Below are positions 35,048 to 45,042 of a stretch of DNA of 64,000 nucleotides, piece by piece. The stretch comes from Paraperlucidibaca baekdonensis (GTDB lineage Bacteria > Pseudomonadota > Gammaproteobacteria > Pseudomonadales > Moraxellaceae), in the NCBI RefSeq assembly GCF_003387535.1, contig NZ_QUNR01000004.1, forward strand, positions 1 through 64,000. The letters run 5' to 3'. Position numbers and translations under genes: made by a program. The notes under the pieces were generated by a model. That model was given only the letters and a program-made list of their open reading frames with translations, ran no database searches and was not told where the DNA came from. How positions within the stretch are numbered: the first letter of the stretch is position 1; each line of letters opens with the position of its first letter.

Positions 35048-36070
35048 GTGCACAAATTTCTACAAATCAGTTGTTTGGTATTAGCGTCGCTCGGCTTTAG
35101 CAGCGTTGCGCAGGCCTTTTCAGTCGAACAGATGTCAGCATGGTCCGCGCCCAATGAGCCATTACGCATGGATATTGCGCTATCTGGTTTATCAGTGGCT
35201 TATGCCAGTGAGGTGCAAGTGCGTGTGGCCAGCGAGGCGGATTATTCGCGCCTTGGCCTGACGCGCCCGGATTGGGCCAACAGTGTGACATTCCAAATGA
35301 TCACACTCCCTGACTACCGTGTGGTGGCGCGTGCCACTTCAACCGCCGCCGTGACAGATGACCCGGTGACGTTGCTAGTGGACATTCGCACACCCGGTGA
35401 GGGGCGCTTGCAACAGGTCGGTGCAACATTGGGCGGACAGCCGATTGCGGCGAAACAGCCAGCGCCTGAGCGTACCGTTGCGCCTGTGCCAACTAAGCCG
35501 CGTGCAATCGTGAAAGTCGCGCCATCGCCACGTGCCAAATCATATGACCCGTCAGCCCCGGTCGCGCGCGTTGCGTCGAGTTCGGCTACCTCGGCACAGG
35601 CCGCACCTCAGCAAGCAACACCCAGTGCATTGGCTGACATGGCCGCTACTGGCGCCGATATGGCTGATGACGCAGAGCAAGAGCGTGCCGCATTGGTGCA
35701 AGGGTTGCAGGCGGCTAAAGCACAGGTCACAGACCTTGAGGCGCGCCTAGCCGCATTAGATCAGCAGGCCATGATTCGGGCCCAGTCGGCCGCCAGTGAA
35801 GCAGCCGCTGCAGATGAGACAACACCTGCGATGTCTGATGACACCCCAGTTGAAAGCGAAACAGGCCTGACCGATGACGCCGCGATGGTTGCTGAGCCGG
35901 CTGAATTATCTGGTGAGGCGGCAGCTATGGTCACTGGCGAGGCGGTAATAGAGGAGCCGGTGGTCAGCACGTTGAAGCCCTATCAGCTTTTTGCGCGCTT
36001 TATGATACTGGTGGTGGCGCTTATTTTGCTGGCCTTTTTCTTGATCGATAAAGTCCGCAATCGTCGTTAA
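35048..36070 (+). CDS. FimV N-terminal-domain paralogue without LysM
   Basis: A 340-residue envelope protein related to FimV. It has a signal peptide (FSSVAQAF), then a FimV-type N-terminal beta domain (SVEQMSAWSAPNEPLRMDI and SRLGLTRPDWANSVTF parallel SAIGEPLVVDI and ALLGMQRPVWLDQMRF of the fimV product). There is no LysM domain. A Pro/Ala-rich linker, a coiled coil near residues 215-245 (EQERAALVQGLQAAKAQVTD), an acidic stretch and a C-terminal transmembrane helix (FMILVVALILLAFFLI) with a short basic tail complete it. GGGAG precedes the GTG start. It looks like a duplicate of the FimV periplasmic module fused to a bare membrane anchor; it may partner FimV at the pole. Confidence 0.7.
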   Translation: MHKFLQISCLVLASLGFSSVAQAFSVEQMSAWSAPNEPLRMDIALSGLSVAYASEVQVRVASEADYSRLGLTRPDWANSVTFQMITLPDYRVVARATSTAAVTDDPVTLLVDIRTPGEGRLQQVGATLGGQPIAAKQPAPERTVAPVPTKPRAIVKVAPSPRAKSYDPSAPVARVASSSATSAQAAPQQATPSALADMAATGADMADDAEQERAALVQGLQAAKAQVTDLEARLAALDQQAMIRAQSAASEAAAADETTPAMSDDTPVESETGLTDDAAMVAEPAELSGEAAAMVTGEAVIEEPVVSTLKPYQLFARFMILVVALILLAFFLIDKVRNRR

Positions 36071-36081
36071 AACCTAGGCTT

Positions 36082-36110
36082 AGGCCGTGCCACAAGGCAT
36101 GGCCTTTGTT
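36082..36110 (+). terminator. Probable terminator between FimV paralogue and trpF
   Basis: AGGCCGTGCC and GGCATGGCCT form a 10-bp stem (one G-U pair) around an ACAA loop, followed by TTGTT. It should end the FimV-paralogue transcript and mark the start of the trpFBA-accD unit. Confidence 0.6.
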
Positions 36111-36145
36111 ACACTCGCTGGCAGATTTTAGCTTAGGTATTTCTT

Positions 36146-36781
36146 GTGTCGCTGCCTGCATCTCATCGAACTCGCGTGAAAATCTGCGGCATTACTCGTC
36201 GTGAAGATGCCCTGCACGCCATCGCCGCTGGCGCTGATGCCTTGGGCTTTGTGTTTTATGCGCCGAGTCCGCGCGCGGTCAGCGCAGAGCAGGCGGCAGC
36301 CATCATTGCGCAATTACCGCCATTTGTGACAACCGTGGGCTTATTTGTCGATGCCTCCGCTGAATTCGTGCACGCCACGCTCGCCGCTACGCCGTTAAGT
36401 TTGCTGCAATTTCACGGCGATGAATCAGAGGCATTTTGCCAACAATTTCTACGCCCTTATGTCAAAGCGCTGCGTGTTCAAGCGAATGACAATGTGGCAG
36501 CTCGCATGCAGCAGTTTCCCTCGGCTGCCGCTATTTTACTCGATGCATGGCATCCCACTCAGCATGGCGGCACGGGGCTGGTGTTTGACTGGCAGCAAGT
36601 ACCGCACGAACTGTCCAATCGTGTGGTGTTGGCAGGCGGCTTAAGCGCGGCTAACGTCGGCGATGCTATCCGTGCCACCAAGCCGTATGCTGTGGATGTC
36701 AGTGGTGGCGTAGAGTCAGCGAAAGGCATCAAATGTGCCGACAAATTAAATGCCTTTATGGCAGGAGTTCAATCAGCATGA
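36146..36781 (+). CDS. trpF: Phosphoribosylanthranilate isomerase
   Basis: A 211-residue TIM-barrel enzyme of tryptophan synthesis. The N-terminal [11 protein letters not shown] has the catalytic Cys, [12 protein letters not shown] follows, an LLDAW segment provides the catalytic Asp, and [13 protein letters not shown] plus [14 protein letters not shown] form the phosphate site. The GTG at 36146 is the family-consistent start. Its stop overlaps the trpB start (ATGA), so the two are coupled. Anthranilate synthase, trpD and trpC are not in this window. Confidence 0.95.
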   Translation: MSLPASHRTRVKICGITRREDALHAIAAGADALGFVFYAPSPRAVSAEQAAAIIAQLPPFVTTVGLFVDASAEFVHATLAATPLSLLQFHGDESEAFCQQFLRPYVKALRVQANDNVAARMQQFPSAAAILLDAWHPTQHGGTGLVFDWQQVPHELSNRVVLAGGLSAANVGDAIRATKPYAVDVSGGVESAKGIKCADKLNAFMAGVQSA

Positions 36782-37998
36782 ATGCACCGCAGCCGGTAGA
36801 TTTTGCCCAATTTCCAGACGCCCGCGGGCGCTTTGGTATACATGGCGGGCGCTTTGTTTCCGAAACCCTCATGGCCGCACTCGATGACCTCGACCAGCTT
36901 TATGCGCGTCTGAAAAACGACCCAGACTTTCTCGCGGAGTTCGATCACGATCTCGCGCAATACGTTGGCCGACCATCGCCGCTGTACCATGCTGAACGCT
37001 GGAGTCGCGAGCTCGGTGGTGCGCAGATTTATCTCAAGCGCGAAGACTTAAACCACACCGGCGCGCACAAAATTAACAACACCATCGGCCAGGCTTTGCT
37101 GGCTAAGCTGTCGGGCAAAACGCGTGTCATTGCGGAGACCGGTGCGGGTCAACATGGCGTTGCCACCGCCACCATTGCCGCGCGTTTGGGCATGGAGTGC
37201 GTGGTCTATATGGGCGCTGAAGATGTTAAGCGCCAATCGCCTAATGTCTATCGCATGAAACTCCTTGGCGCCACGGTGGTGCCGGTCACCTCGGGCTCGC
37301 AGACATTAAAAGATGCGCTTAATGAAGCCATGCGCGACTGGGTGACTAACGTCGATAACACCTTTTACATCATTGGCACGGTGGCTGGTCCGCACCCATA
37401 CCCCATGATGGTGCGCGATTTCCAGTCGGTTATTGGCCGGGAAGCGCGGCGCCAGTGCTTAGAGCAGACTGGCAAATTGCCCGATGCCTTGGTGGCCTGT
37501 GTTGGTGGCGGCTCCAATGCCATTGGCCTGTTTCACCCGTTTTTGGCTGATGAGTCGGTGAAAATTTACGGCGTGGAAGCGGCGGGGCATGGCGTCAGTG
37601 CCGGCGATGGCCAGCACTCTGCACCACTCAACGCCGGTCGTCCGGGCGTGCTGCACGGCAACCGCACCTACTTGATGAGCGATAACGACGGTCAGATCAT
37701 CGAGACGCATTCGGTGTCGGCCGGTTTGGACTACCCGGGCGTGGGTCCGGAGCATAGCTGGCTCAAAGATATTGGCCGTGCCGAATACGTGACCATTAAT
37801 GACACCGAGGCGCTGGCCGGCTTTCATCGCCTAACGCGCACGGAAGGCATCATTCCGGCGCTAGAGACTAGCCATGCCTTAGCCTATGTGGAGAAGCTGG
37901 CGCCCACTATGCGCAGCGACCAAATCATCATCGTTAACTTGTCTGGCCGCGGCGACAAAGACTTGATGACCGTCGCCAATATTGATCAAGAGGGTTAA
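36778..37998 (+). CDS. trpB: Tryptophan synthase beta chain
   Basis: A 406-residue PLP enzyme condensing indole with serine. The PLP lysine is K98 in [22 protein letters not shown] is the phosphate-binding loop and [13 protein letters not shown] belongs to the COMM region. The ATG at 36778 overlaps the trpF stop and has AGGAG upstream. A longer in-frame start at 36733 lies inside trpF. trpA follows three bases after the stop. Confidence 0.97.
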   Translation: MNAPQPVDFAQFPDARGRFGIHGGRFVSETLMAALDDLDQLYARLKNDPDFLAEFDHDLAQYVGRPSPLYHAERWSRELGGAQIYLKREDLNHTGAHKINNTIGQALLAKLSGKTRVIAETGAGQHGVATATIAARLGMECVVYMGAEDVKRQSPNVYRMKLLGATVVPVTSGSQTLKDALNEAMRDWVTNVDNTFYIIGTVAGPHPYPMMVRDFQSVIGREARRQCLEQTGKLPDALVACVGGGSNAIGLFHPFLADESVKIYGVEAAGHGVSAGDGQHSAPLNAGRPGVLHGNRTYLMSDNDGQIIETHSVSAGLDYPGVGPEHSWLKDIGRAEYVTINDTEALAGFHRLTRTEGIIPALETSHALAYVEKLAPTMRSDQIIIVNLSGRGDKDLMTVANIDQEG

Positions 37999-38001
37999 TG
38001 C

Positions 38002-38808
38002 GTGAGCCGTTTGACTGCGTGTTTTGCTGAACTTAAAGCCTCGGGCAAAAAAGCCTTAATTCCTTATATTGTTGCCGGCGATCCAACGCCAGATATCACC
38101 GTGGCCTGCATGCATGCCATGGTCGCGGCAGGCGCTAATGTGCTTGAGCTCGGCGTGCCATTTTCCGACCCCATGGCCGATGGCCCGACCATTACACTTG
38201 GCCATGAGCGCGCCTTAGCGCGTCACGTGTCATTGCGTACTGTGCTGGCCATGGTCAGCGAGTTTCGTCGCCAGGATGCCATCACGCCGATTGTGCTGAT
38301 GGGCTATCTTAACCCGGTCGAGATGATGGGCTATGGCGCCTTTGCCGATGCCTGCGCAACGGCCGGCATCGATGGCGTATTAACGGTCGATATGCCGCCG
38401 GAAGAAGCCGACGATCTGATGGCGGAGTACGCGCGTGTTGGTATTGACCCCATTTATTTGCTCGCGCCCACCACCACCATGGCCCGTGCGGCGCGCATTA
38501 CCGCGGCGGCTAGCGGCTATGTCTATTATGTGTCACTCAATGGCGTCACGGGTTCAGCCGCGCTGAATGTTGAGGCCGTGAGTGCGCGTATCGCCCAATT
38601 GCGTAGTCTCACGCAATTGCCGATTGGCGTAGGTTTTGGTATCAAGGATGCTGAATCGGCGGCTGCCGTGGCGCGTGTCGCTGATGGCGTTGTGGTGGGT
38701 TCAGTCTTAGTGCAGTGCATGGGCGATTTAGCGCATGCGCCCGAAGAAATTCCAGCGGCGGTAGCGGCTATTTTAGCGCCGCTGCGTGCCGCTATTGATC
38801 AAGCCTAA
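38002..38808 (+). CDS. trpA: Tryptophan synthase alpha chain
   Basis: A 268-residue TIM-barrel subunit cleaving indole-3-glycerol phosphate. Catalytic E49 (LELGVPFSDP) and D60 (MADGPT) are in place, and the YYVSLNGVTG and GFGIKDAESA phosphate loops are intact. GTG start close behind trpB. In Pseudomonas trpBA is, from memory, at a separate TrpI-controlled locus; here it is inserted between trpF and accD. Confidence 0.96.
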   Translation: MSRLTACFAELKASGKKALIPYIVAGDPTPDITVACMHAMVAAGANVLELGVPFSDPMADGPTITLGHERALARHVSLRTVLAMVSEFRRQDAITPIVLMGYLNPVEMMGYGAFADACATAGIDGVLTVDMPPEEADDLMAEYARVGIDPIYLLAPTTTMARAARITAAASGYVYYVSLNGVTGSAALNVEAVSARIAQLRSLTQLPIGVGFGIKDAESAAAVARVADGVVVGSVLVQCMGDLAHAPEEIPAAVAAILAPLRAAIDQA

Positions 38809-38815
38809 ACAGGCC

Positions 38816-38835
38816 AAGTCAGTTTACGCTGACTT
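38816..38835 (+). other. Intergenic stem-loop before accD
   Basis: AAGTCAG and CTGACTT form a perfect 7-bp stem around TTTACG, ending just before the accD ribosome site (AAGGAG). No T run follows. It could act as a weak attenuator or a transcript-processing point. Confidence 0.35.
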
Positions 38836-38849
38836 ACAAGGAGTCTTAG

Positions 38850-39716
38850 ATGAGTTCGAGCTGGCTAGAGCGCATTTTGCCAAATGTTGGTGCGCAAGCG
38901 TCGGGCGAGCGTCGCGCGGCAGTGCCTGAGGGCTTGTGGCGAAAATGCCCGAAGTGTGAGTCGGCGCTGTATCAGGCAGAGGTTGAGCGCAATCAGCATG
39001 TGTGCCCCAAGTGCCAGCACCATTTACGCATTGGCGCGCGCGAGCGGATTAACTTAACGCTCGATGCAGAAGGCCGCGAAGAGCTAGGCGAGGCACTATC
39101 GCCAGTCGATATTTTGAAGTTCAAAGACTCCAAGCGCTACAGCGACCGGCTTGCCGATGCCCAAGCTAACACCGGCGAAAAAGACGCTTTGGTGGTGATG
39201 AAAGGCAGTATCAACGAGCTGCCTGTGGTGGTGGTGGCCTTTGAATTCGATTTTATGGGCGGCTCCATGGGCTCAGTGGTCGGCTCGCGCTTTGTGTTGG
39301 CCGCTGAGTATTGCCTAAAGCACAATATGCCGCTGATTTGCTTTGCCGCATCTGGCGGTGCGCGCATGCAAGAAGCCCTATTTTCATTGATGCAAATGGC
39401 GCGTACGTCAGCCGCGCTTGAGCGCATGAAAGCTTCCGGCGTGCCGTATATTTCGGTGCTCACTGACCCGGTTTATGGTGGTGTGTCGGCCAGCTTGGCC
39501 ATGCTTGGCGACATCAATGCCGCTGAGCCCAATGCGTTAATTGGCTTCGCTGGCCCGCGTGTGATCGAGCAAACTGTTCGCCAAAAACTGCCAGAGGGCT
39601 TTCAGCGCTCCGAGTTTTTGCTTGAGCACGGCACCGTCGATGTCATTATCCATCGCCACGAAATGCGCGACAGTCTGTTTCGGTTGTTAGCAAAGTTCGT
39701 GCACTTTCCGGTGTGA
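38850..39716 (+). CDS. accD: Acetyl-CoA carboxylase carboxyltransferase beta subunit
   Basis: A 288-residue subunit of the carboxyltransferase that makes malonyl-CoA for fatty acid synthesis. The N-terminal zinc ribbon is CPKC (about residues 34-37) and CPKC (about 53-56). A crotonase-like core follows with [12 protein letters not shown] and [22 protein letters not shown] precedes the ATG. Its stop overlaps the folC start (GTGA), the conserved accD-folC pairing. Confidence 0.97.
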   Translation: MSSSWLERILPNVGAQASGERRAAVPEGLWRKCPKCESALYQAEVERNQHVCPKCQHHLRIGARERINLTLDAEGREELGEALSPVDILKFKDSKRYSDRLADAQANTGEKDALVVMKGSINELPVVVVAFEFDFMGGSMGSVVGSRFVLAAEYCLKHNMPLICFAASGGARMQEALFSLMQMARTSAALERMKASGVPYISVLTDPVYGGVSASLAMLGDINAAEPNALIGFAGPRVIEQTVRQKLPEGFQRSEFLLEHGTVDVIIHRHEMRDSLFRLLAKFVHFPV

Positions 39717-41026
39717 GCATATCTCGCACCAGCAGCCAGAGCGATGAGCTCGCCATGACCAGCGCTCAGTGCGTCAACGATTGGCTCAGCATCCTCGAGC
39801 AGCGCCATCCTAGCACCATTGATCTGGGCTTGGCGCGCATTGGTCAGGTAGCTGATCGGCTCACCTTGACCACGTTTGCATGCCCCGTCATCACGGTCGC
39901 CGGCACCAATGGCAAAGGCTCAACGGTCGCCACAATTGTCGCGATCGCTCAGGCTGTCGGATGGCGCGTGGCCAGCTATACATCGCCACATCTGGTGCAT
40001 TTTCACGAACGCATTCGCTGCAATGAACACTTAATTTCAGACCACGATTTAGTCGCCGCGCTCGACGCCATTGAGGCTGTTCGTGGTGATGTGTCACTGA
40101 CGTATTTTGAGCACACCACCTTAGCGGCGCTTTGGTGGTTTCAACGCCAAGCGCCAGATTTAGTGGTGCTGGAGGTGGGCTTGGGTGGTCGCCTAGATGC
40201 CGTCAATCTGGTGGATCCGACGGTGGCTGTGATTACCAATATTGGCTTGGATCACACCGATTGGTTGGGTGATGATTTAGCCAGCATTGCCCGCGAGAAG
40301 GCAGGCATTATGCGCGCTGGGCGTCCCGTGGTGCTAGGCGAGCGTGAGCCGCACGCCGAGCTGTTGCAGCGCGCGCAAGCACTCGGTGCAGCGATATCGC
40401 GTAAAGGCGTGGATTACGATTTTTTAGTGAAAGCTGAGCAGGGTGCTTGGCAATACGGCGACTGGATTTTGCCGTTGCCGCGCGTAGCCTTGGACAATGC
40501 CGCCACGGCCATTGCCGCATTGCAGGCGTTGGCGCATGTCTCGACGTGCCGCGTTGGTGTGGCTGAAGTCGCGGAAGGTTTGCGCGCGGTGCAAGTTACT
40601 GGGCGCATGCAATCACTGCCATGGCCTGCCTCTATACCGGGCACATCCATGCCAGCATTGTGGCTCGATGTTGCGCATAATCCCCATGGCGCCGCGTTTC
40701 TTTGGCAACACATGCCGCCGCTTGCCGCACCGGGACGCACCATTGCGGTGTTAGCGATGCTCGCCGATAAAGATGCCGCCGGCGTTATGGCGTGCTCGCG
40801 TGATGCCGTTGATGTCTGGTGTTTGGCGACGTTGTCGGGCGCGCGAGGTCAGACAGCGGCGGCTCTCGCGTCGGTTGCACAGACTCAACAGTTGGCCGCT
40901 GTGTCGACACACGAGAGTGTCATTGCGGCACTTGCTCAGGCACGACAACTCGCCACAGCAGACGATCGTGTCGTGGTTTTCGGTTCGTTTTACACGGTTT
41001 CGGCCGTGCTAGCACTCAGTGAGTAG
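39713..41026 (+). CDS. folC: Dihydrofolate synthase / folylpolyglutamate synthase
   Basis: A 437-residue ligase adding glutamate to dihydropteroate and to folates. The P-loop [12 protein letters not shown] is near residue 63, followed by [13 protein letters not shown] and [15 protein letters not shown]-terminal [11 protein letters not shown] motif follows. The GTG at 39713 overlaps the accD stop. An in-frame ATG at 39755 would remove 14 residues and agrees better with the usual beginning of FolC proteins, so the start is uncertain. dedD follows within four bases. Confidence 0.95.
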   Translation: MSISRTSSQSDELAMTSAQCVNDWLSILEQRHPSTIDLGLARIGQVADRLTLTTFACPVITVAGTNGKGSTVATIVAIAQAVGWRVASYTSPHLVHFHERIRCNEHLISDHDLVAALDAIEAVRGDVSLTYFEHTTLAALWWFQRQAPDLVVLEVGLGGRLDAVNLVDPTVAVITNIGLDHTDWLGDDLASIAREKAGIMRAGRPVVLGEREPHAELLQRAQALGAAISRKGVDYDFLVKAEQGAWQYGDWILPLPRVALDNAATAIAALQALAHVSTCRVGVAEVAEGLRAVQVTGRMQSLPWPASIPGTSMPALWLDVAHNPHGAAFLWQHMPPLAAPGRTIAVLAMLADKDAAGVMACSRDAVDVWCLATLSGARGQTAAALASVAQTQQLAAVSTHESVIAALAQARQLATADDRVVVFGSFYTVSAVLALSE

Positions 41027-41029
41027 CGT

Positions 41030-41716
41030 ATGGATAGGGTGATTGGGCAGCGTGTTTTAGGGGGTGTGGTGTTGGTGGCTGCCGCCGTCTTATTTCTACC
41101 AATGGTGCTCGAAGGCGCAGGCGTTGCGGCCTTGCAGCCACCTGAGATTCCAGCCAAGCCCACGGTGCCAACAGCCGGCGATTTGGCGCCGGCTTTGCAA
41201 GATCAAGCCGCGACACTGGAGACCGATATTGCGGAAAGTCATGGCGAGCCGACGTTTTATCCAGTGCAGCCCGCCACTCGTGCTGCTCCTGAGGCAACTG
41301 AGGCAGTGCCTGAGCGCTTTCGCTTAGCCGAGCCTGAGGTAGCGCCGCCCCCAAAAGCCAAGCCAGTGGCTGAGCCGGCGCCGGCGCCAAAAGCAGTGAC
41401 CAAGTCGGCTCCAGAGCCAAAAGCTAAACCAGTGCCGGAGCCGAAAGCCAAACCAGCCCCAGAGCCGAAAGCTAAGTCTTTGCCGGATGCTTGGGTCGTT
41501 CAAGTCGCCAGCTTAAGCTCGAAAGCCAGTGCTGACGACCTGGTTGCACGCCTACGCGAACGGGGCTTTCGTGCGGCGGCCACCAATATAAATGGCGCCT
41601 ATAAGATCAGTGTGGGTCCCGAGCTCGATCGCGCCATTGCCGAGTCGCTGAAAGAGCGTCTGCGCAATGACAGTGAACTAAAACTCAACGGTTTTATTCT
41701 TCCCTACCGCCCCTAA
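41030..41716 (+). CDS. dedD: SPOR-domain cell-division protein (DedD-like)
   Basis: A 228-residue protein anchored by one N-terminal transmembrane helix (VLGGVVLVAAAVLFLPMVL), with a proline/lysine-rich periplasmic linker and a C-terminal SPOR domain (about residues 154-226, VVQVASLSSKASADDLVARL) that binds denuded peptidoglycan at the septum. The linker holds three near-perfect copies of a seven-residue unit of the type PEPKAKP. It occupies the folC-dedD-cvpA-purF position seen in many gammaproteobacteria. Confidence 0.88.
   Translation: MDRVIGQRVLGGVVLVAAAVLFLPMVLEGAGVAALQPPEIPAKPTVPTAGDLAPALQDQAATLETDIAESHGEPTFYPVQPATRAAPEATEAVPERFRLAEPEVAPPPKAKPVAEPAPAPKAVTKSAPEPKAKPVPEPKAKPAPEPKAKSLPDAWVVQVASLSSKASADDLVARLRERGFRAAATNINGAYKISVGPELDRAIAESLKERLRNDSELKLNGFILPYRP
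41400..41480 (+). repeat. 21-bp tandem repeat inside dedD
   Basis: The dedD linker is encoded by about three tandem 21-bp units specifying (A/V)PEPKAKP, with only synonymous or single-base differences between copies. Such in-frame repeats can change in number without breaking the gene. Confidence 0.6.
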
Positions 41717-41778
41717 GGCCATGACGGCGCATGTTGCAATTGATATGATGCGCGCCATCTGGCCTTTGCCTCTCGTCT

Positions 41779-42303
41779 GTGATTTTTGAGCTTATGCACC
41801 CGGCAGATATTGTTATTTTGGTTGTGCTTGCACTGTCGCTGATCTTCGGATTTTCGCGCGGTTTGGTGCGCGAGGCAATTGCCTTGGCTGGCTGGGTATT
41901 AGCAATTTATTTAGCCCGCGCGTACAACGAGCCAATGGCCGCTTGGTTAGCACAGTGGGTCAGCACGCCTTCGGTTCGGCTGGTGATGTCCTACGGCAGC
42001 CTGTTTTTGGGCACATTAGTGGTGTGCAGCTTGGGCGGTCATGCCATCAGCATGATGCTGCGCGCGGGCGGCTTAAGCTTATTGGATCGTTTCTTCGGCG
42101 GGCTCTTTGGTGTGCTGCGCGGCGTGGTGCTCTGCCTGATTGCTTTGATGCTGATGGCACCGTTTATTCGAGAAGATGTGTGGTTTCGCGAGGCGCAACT
42201 GCCGCGCGCAATCTTGAAATATGAATCGCTTGCACGCCAGCTGAAAGACAAGGCGATTGCTACGGTTCGCTCCCCAACTGCTAGCGAGTCGGCTAGCCAA
42301 TAA
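41779..42303 (+). CDS. cvpA: CvpA-family inner-membrane protein
   Basis: A membrane protein of up to 174 residues with four predicted helices, starting PADIVILVVLALSLIFGFSRG. CvpA is needed for colicin V export in E. coli and affects envelope stress and bile tolerance; its molecular function is unclear. It is the conserved neighbour upstream of purF. GTG at 41779 is the longest start; an ATG five codons later (41794) is an equally good option, with no clear ribosome site for either. Confidence 0.88.
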   Translation: MIFELMHPADIVILVVLALSLIFGFSRGLVREAIALAGWVLAIYLARAYNEPMAAWLAQWVSTPSVRLVMSYGSLFLGTLVVCSLGGHAISMMLRAGGLSLLDRFFGGLFGVLRGVVLCLIALMLMAPFIREDVWFREAQLPRAILKYESLARQLKDKAIATVRSPTASESASQ

Positions 42304-42318
42304 GCTTGTGAGGTCATC

Positions 42319-43827
42319 ATGTGCGGAATCGTTGCCATTGCCGGAAAAGCCCCGGTTAACCAGGCACTTTATGACGCGCTCACGGTGCTGCAGCATCGCG
42401 GCCAAGACGCCGCCGGCATCGTCACCAGCGATGACCATCGCTTATTTCTCCGCAAAGACAACGGCATGGTGCGCGACGTTTTTCATACGCGCCACATGCT
42501 GCGTTTGGCTGGCCACTATGGCATTGGCCATGTGCGCTATCCCACCGCGGGCTCATCGAGCTCGGCCGAGGCGCAACCGTTTTATGTCAACTCGCCCTAT
42601 GGCATCACGCTCGCGCACAACGGCAACCTGACTAATTCAGAGGCCTTGGCGAAAGACATTTATCGCTCCGATTTGCGCCATGTTAATACCGACTCTGATT
42701 CCGAAGTACTGCTCAATGTGTTTGCCCACGAGTTGCAAATTCGCGGCAAAATCGTGCCCAGCATCGATGATATTTTTGCCGCCGTGAGCGGTGTGCATAC
42801 GCGCTGCAAGGGGGCTTATGCCGTGGTCGCCATGATTACCGGCTATGGCATTGTTGGCTTTCGCGACCCGTTTGGCATTCGTCCGATCATTTTTGGTGAG
42901 CGCGACACGCCCGCTGGCAAGGAGTACATCATTGCTTCCGAGTCGGTGGCAATCACCTCCGTGGGCTTTCGTATCGTTCGCGACTTGCTACCGGGCGAGG
43001 CGATTTTCATCGATAACGAAGGCAATATGCACACCCGCCAATGCGCCGATAAACCGGTGTTTTCGCCATGCATTTTTGAGCATGTGTATTTCGCGCGGCC
43101 AGACTCCATCATCGATAATATCTCGGTCTATAAAGCCCGTTTGCGCATGGGTGAAACGCTCGCCAATACCATCCGCGAGCTGCATCCTGACCTTGAGATT
43201 GATGTGGTGATTCCGATTCCCGACACCAGCCGCACGTCGGCGCTGGAGTTGGCCAATCAGCTCAATGTGAAGTACCGCGAGGGCTTCATGAAAAATCGCT
43301 ACATTGGTCGCACATTTATTATGCCCGGTCAGGGTCAGCGCAAAAAATCCGTGCGTCAAAAGCTCAATCCCATCGAGCTCGAATTTATGGGCAAGAATGT
43401 GCTGCTGGTCGATGACTCGATTGTGCGCGGCACGACCTGTCGCGAAATTATTCAAATGGCGCGTGATGCTGGCGCGAAAAACGTCTATTTCGCCTCTGCC
43501 GCACCGGCCGTGAAGTTCCCTAATGTCTACGGCATCGATATGCCGGCTCGCAACGAGCTCATTGCCTATGGCCGCAGCGAGCAAGAGGTCTGCGAGCTCA
43601 TCGGTGCCGATGCGCTGATTTATCAAAAGCTCGATGACTTAATCGCCGCGGCGCGTGAGGGTAACCCTGACATTGAGCGTTTTGATTGCTCAGTGTTTGA
43701 TGGCGACTACGTCACTGGCGATATCAACGAGTCGTATTTAGCGGCCTTGGAAGTCTCGCGCAGCGACGGCGCCAAGCGTAAAGTGCCACAAGGGCCTAAC
43801 CTTGTTGACCTATCCAACGGCGAATAA
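42319..43827 (+). CDS. purF: Amidophosphoribosyltransferase
   Basis: A 502-residue enzyme committing PRPP and glutamine to purine synthesis. Cys2 (MCGIVAIAG) is the glutaminase nucleophile after Met removal. It has [12 protein letters not shown] and AHNGNLTN in the glutaminase domain and the PRPP loop [17 protein letters not shown] in the C-terminal half. GAGGTC lies before the ATG. The length matches the Pseudomonas form without a propeptide. Confidence 0.97.
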   Translation: MCGIVAIAGKAPVNQALYDALTVLQHRGQDAAGIVTSDDHRLFLRKDNGMVRDVFHTRHMLRLAGHYGIGHVRYPTAGSSSSAEAQPFYVNSPYGITLAHNGNLTNSEALAKDIYRSDLRHVNTDSDSEVLLNVFAHELQIRGKIVPSIDDIFAAVSGVHTRCKGAYAVVAMITGYGIVGFRDPFGIRPIIFGERDTPAGKEYIIASESVAITSVGFRIVRDLLPGEAIFIDNEGNMHTRQCADKPVFSPCIFEHVYFARPDSIIDNISVYKARLRMGETLANTIRELHPDLEIDVVIPIPDTSRTSALELANQLNVKYREGFMKNRYIGRTFIMPGQGQRKKSVRQKLNPIELEFMGKNVLLVDDSIVRGTTCREIIQMARDAGAKNVYFASAAPAVKFPNVYGIDMPARNELIAYGRSEQEVCELIGADALIYQKLDDLIAAAREGNPDIERFDCSVFDGDYVTGDINESYLAALEVSRSDGAKRKVPQGPNLVDLSNGE

Positions 43828-43844
43828 CTGATCCGGAGACCGGC

Positions 43845-45029
43845 ATGTCGCAGAACGATTCAACCCCGCGCTTTGATACGCTGGCGGTACGTGCCGGTAA
43901 TATTCGCAGTGATCATGGCGAACACTCCGAGGCGCTATTTTTAACGTCTTCCTATGTCTTTGCCTCAGCCGAAGAGGCCGCGGCTCGCTTCGATGGCTCT
44001 GAGCCGGGCAATGTCTATTCGCGTTACACCAACCCCACGGTGCGCAGCTTCGAAGAGCGTTTGGCGGCACTCGAGGGCGGCGAAAAGGCCGTAGCAACAA
44101 GCTCTGGCATGGCTGCGATTTTGGCCACCGTGCTGGGCTTGCTGAAGGCCGGCGATGAAATCGTGACGTCGCAAAGCCTGTTTGGCACCACCAATGTGCT
44201 GTTTGATAAGTACGCGCGTAATTTCGGTGTCAGCACAGGCTTTGTGCCGCTCGCCGATTTGGCGGCTTGGGAGGCAGCGATTACGCCGGCGACCAAGTTG
44301 TTTTTTATTGAGACGCCGAGCAATCCGCTCGGCGAGTTGGTCGATATCGCCGCGCTAGCTGAATTGGCGCACAAACACGGCATTTTGCTCGCTGTCGATA
44401 ACTGTTTTTGCACACCGGCACAGCAGTTACCTTTAGCGCTCGGCGCTGACTTAGTTATCCATTCCGCCACCAAATACCTCGATGGCCAAGGCCGTGCGCT
44501 CGGTGGCGCGGTGGTCGGCTCGGCGGCCTTGATCGCTGATATCGTTGGCGTGGTGCGCACCTGCGGCCCGGCCATGAGCCCGTTTAATGCCTGGGTATTT
44601 CTCAAAGGCTTGGAGACATTACGTATTCGCATGGCGGCGCACACGCAAAACGCACAAGCCTTGGCGCAATGGCTAGAGCATCAAGCGGGAGTAGTCGCCG
44701 TGCATTACACCGGCCTGAAGTCGCATCCGCAACATGCGCTGGCCTGTCGTCAGCAAACCGGCTTTGGCGGCGTCTTGTCATTTGAAGTGGCGGGTGGCCG
44801 CGAAGCGGCGTGGCGTTTTATCAATGCCACGCAGTTGCTGTCGATTACCGCGAATTTGGGCGATGCCAAATCCACCATCACGCATCCCGGCTCGACCACG
44901 CATGGACGTTTGAGCCCTGAGGCGAAAGCAGCTGCGCGCATTAGTGAGGGCTTGATTCGCATTGCCGTGGGCTTAGAGGACATCGAGGACATTAAGGCCG
45001 ACTGCGCCCGTGGCCTAGCCGCGCTTTGA
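43845..45029 (+). CDS. metZ: O-succinylhomoserine sulfhydrylase
   Basis: A 394-residue PLP enzyme of the Cys/Met-metabolism family. It has the PLP lysine in SATKYLDGQGR, the N-terminal TLAVRAGNIRSDHGEHSEALFLT and YSRYTNPTV segments, and a late TTHGRLSPE motif. Direct sulfhydrylation of O-succinylhomoserine to homocysteine is assigned because the gene follows purF as metZ does in Pseudomonas. CGGAGAC precedes the ATG. Confidence 0.9.
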   Translation: MSQNDSTPRFDTLAVRAGNIRSDHGEHSEALFLTSSYVFASAEEAAARFDGSEPGNVYSRYTNPTVRSFEERLAALEGGEKAVATSSGMAAILATVLGLLKAGDEIVTSQSLFGTTNVLFDKYARNFGVSTGFVPLADLAAWEAAITPATKLFFIETPSNPLGELVDIAALAELAHKHGILLAVDNCFCTPAQQLPLALGADLVIHSATKYLDGQGRALGGAVVGSAALIADIVGVVRTCGPAMSPFNAWVFLKGLETLRIRMAAHTQNAQALAQWLEHQAGVVAVHYTGLKSHPQHALACRQQTGFGGVLSFEVAGGREAAWRFINATQLLSITANLGDAKSTITHPGSTTHGRLSPEAKAAARISEGLIRIAVGLEDIEDIKADCARGLAAL

Positions 45030-45042
45030 GTGCCTGTGATGC

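Noticed and set aside
43828-43844. SAM-type riboswitch before metZ
   Set aside because: The gap of 17 bases is too short to hold any known methionine riboswitch.
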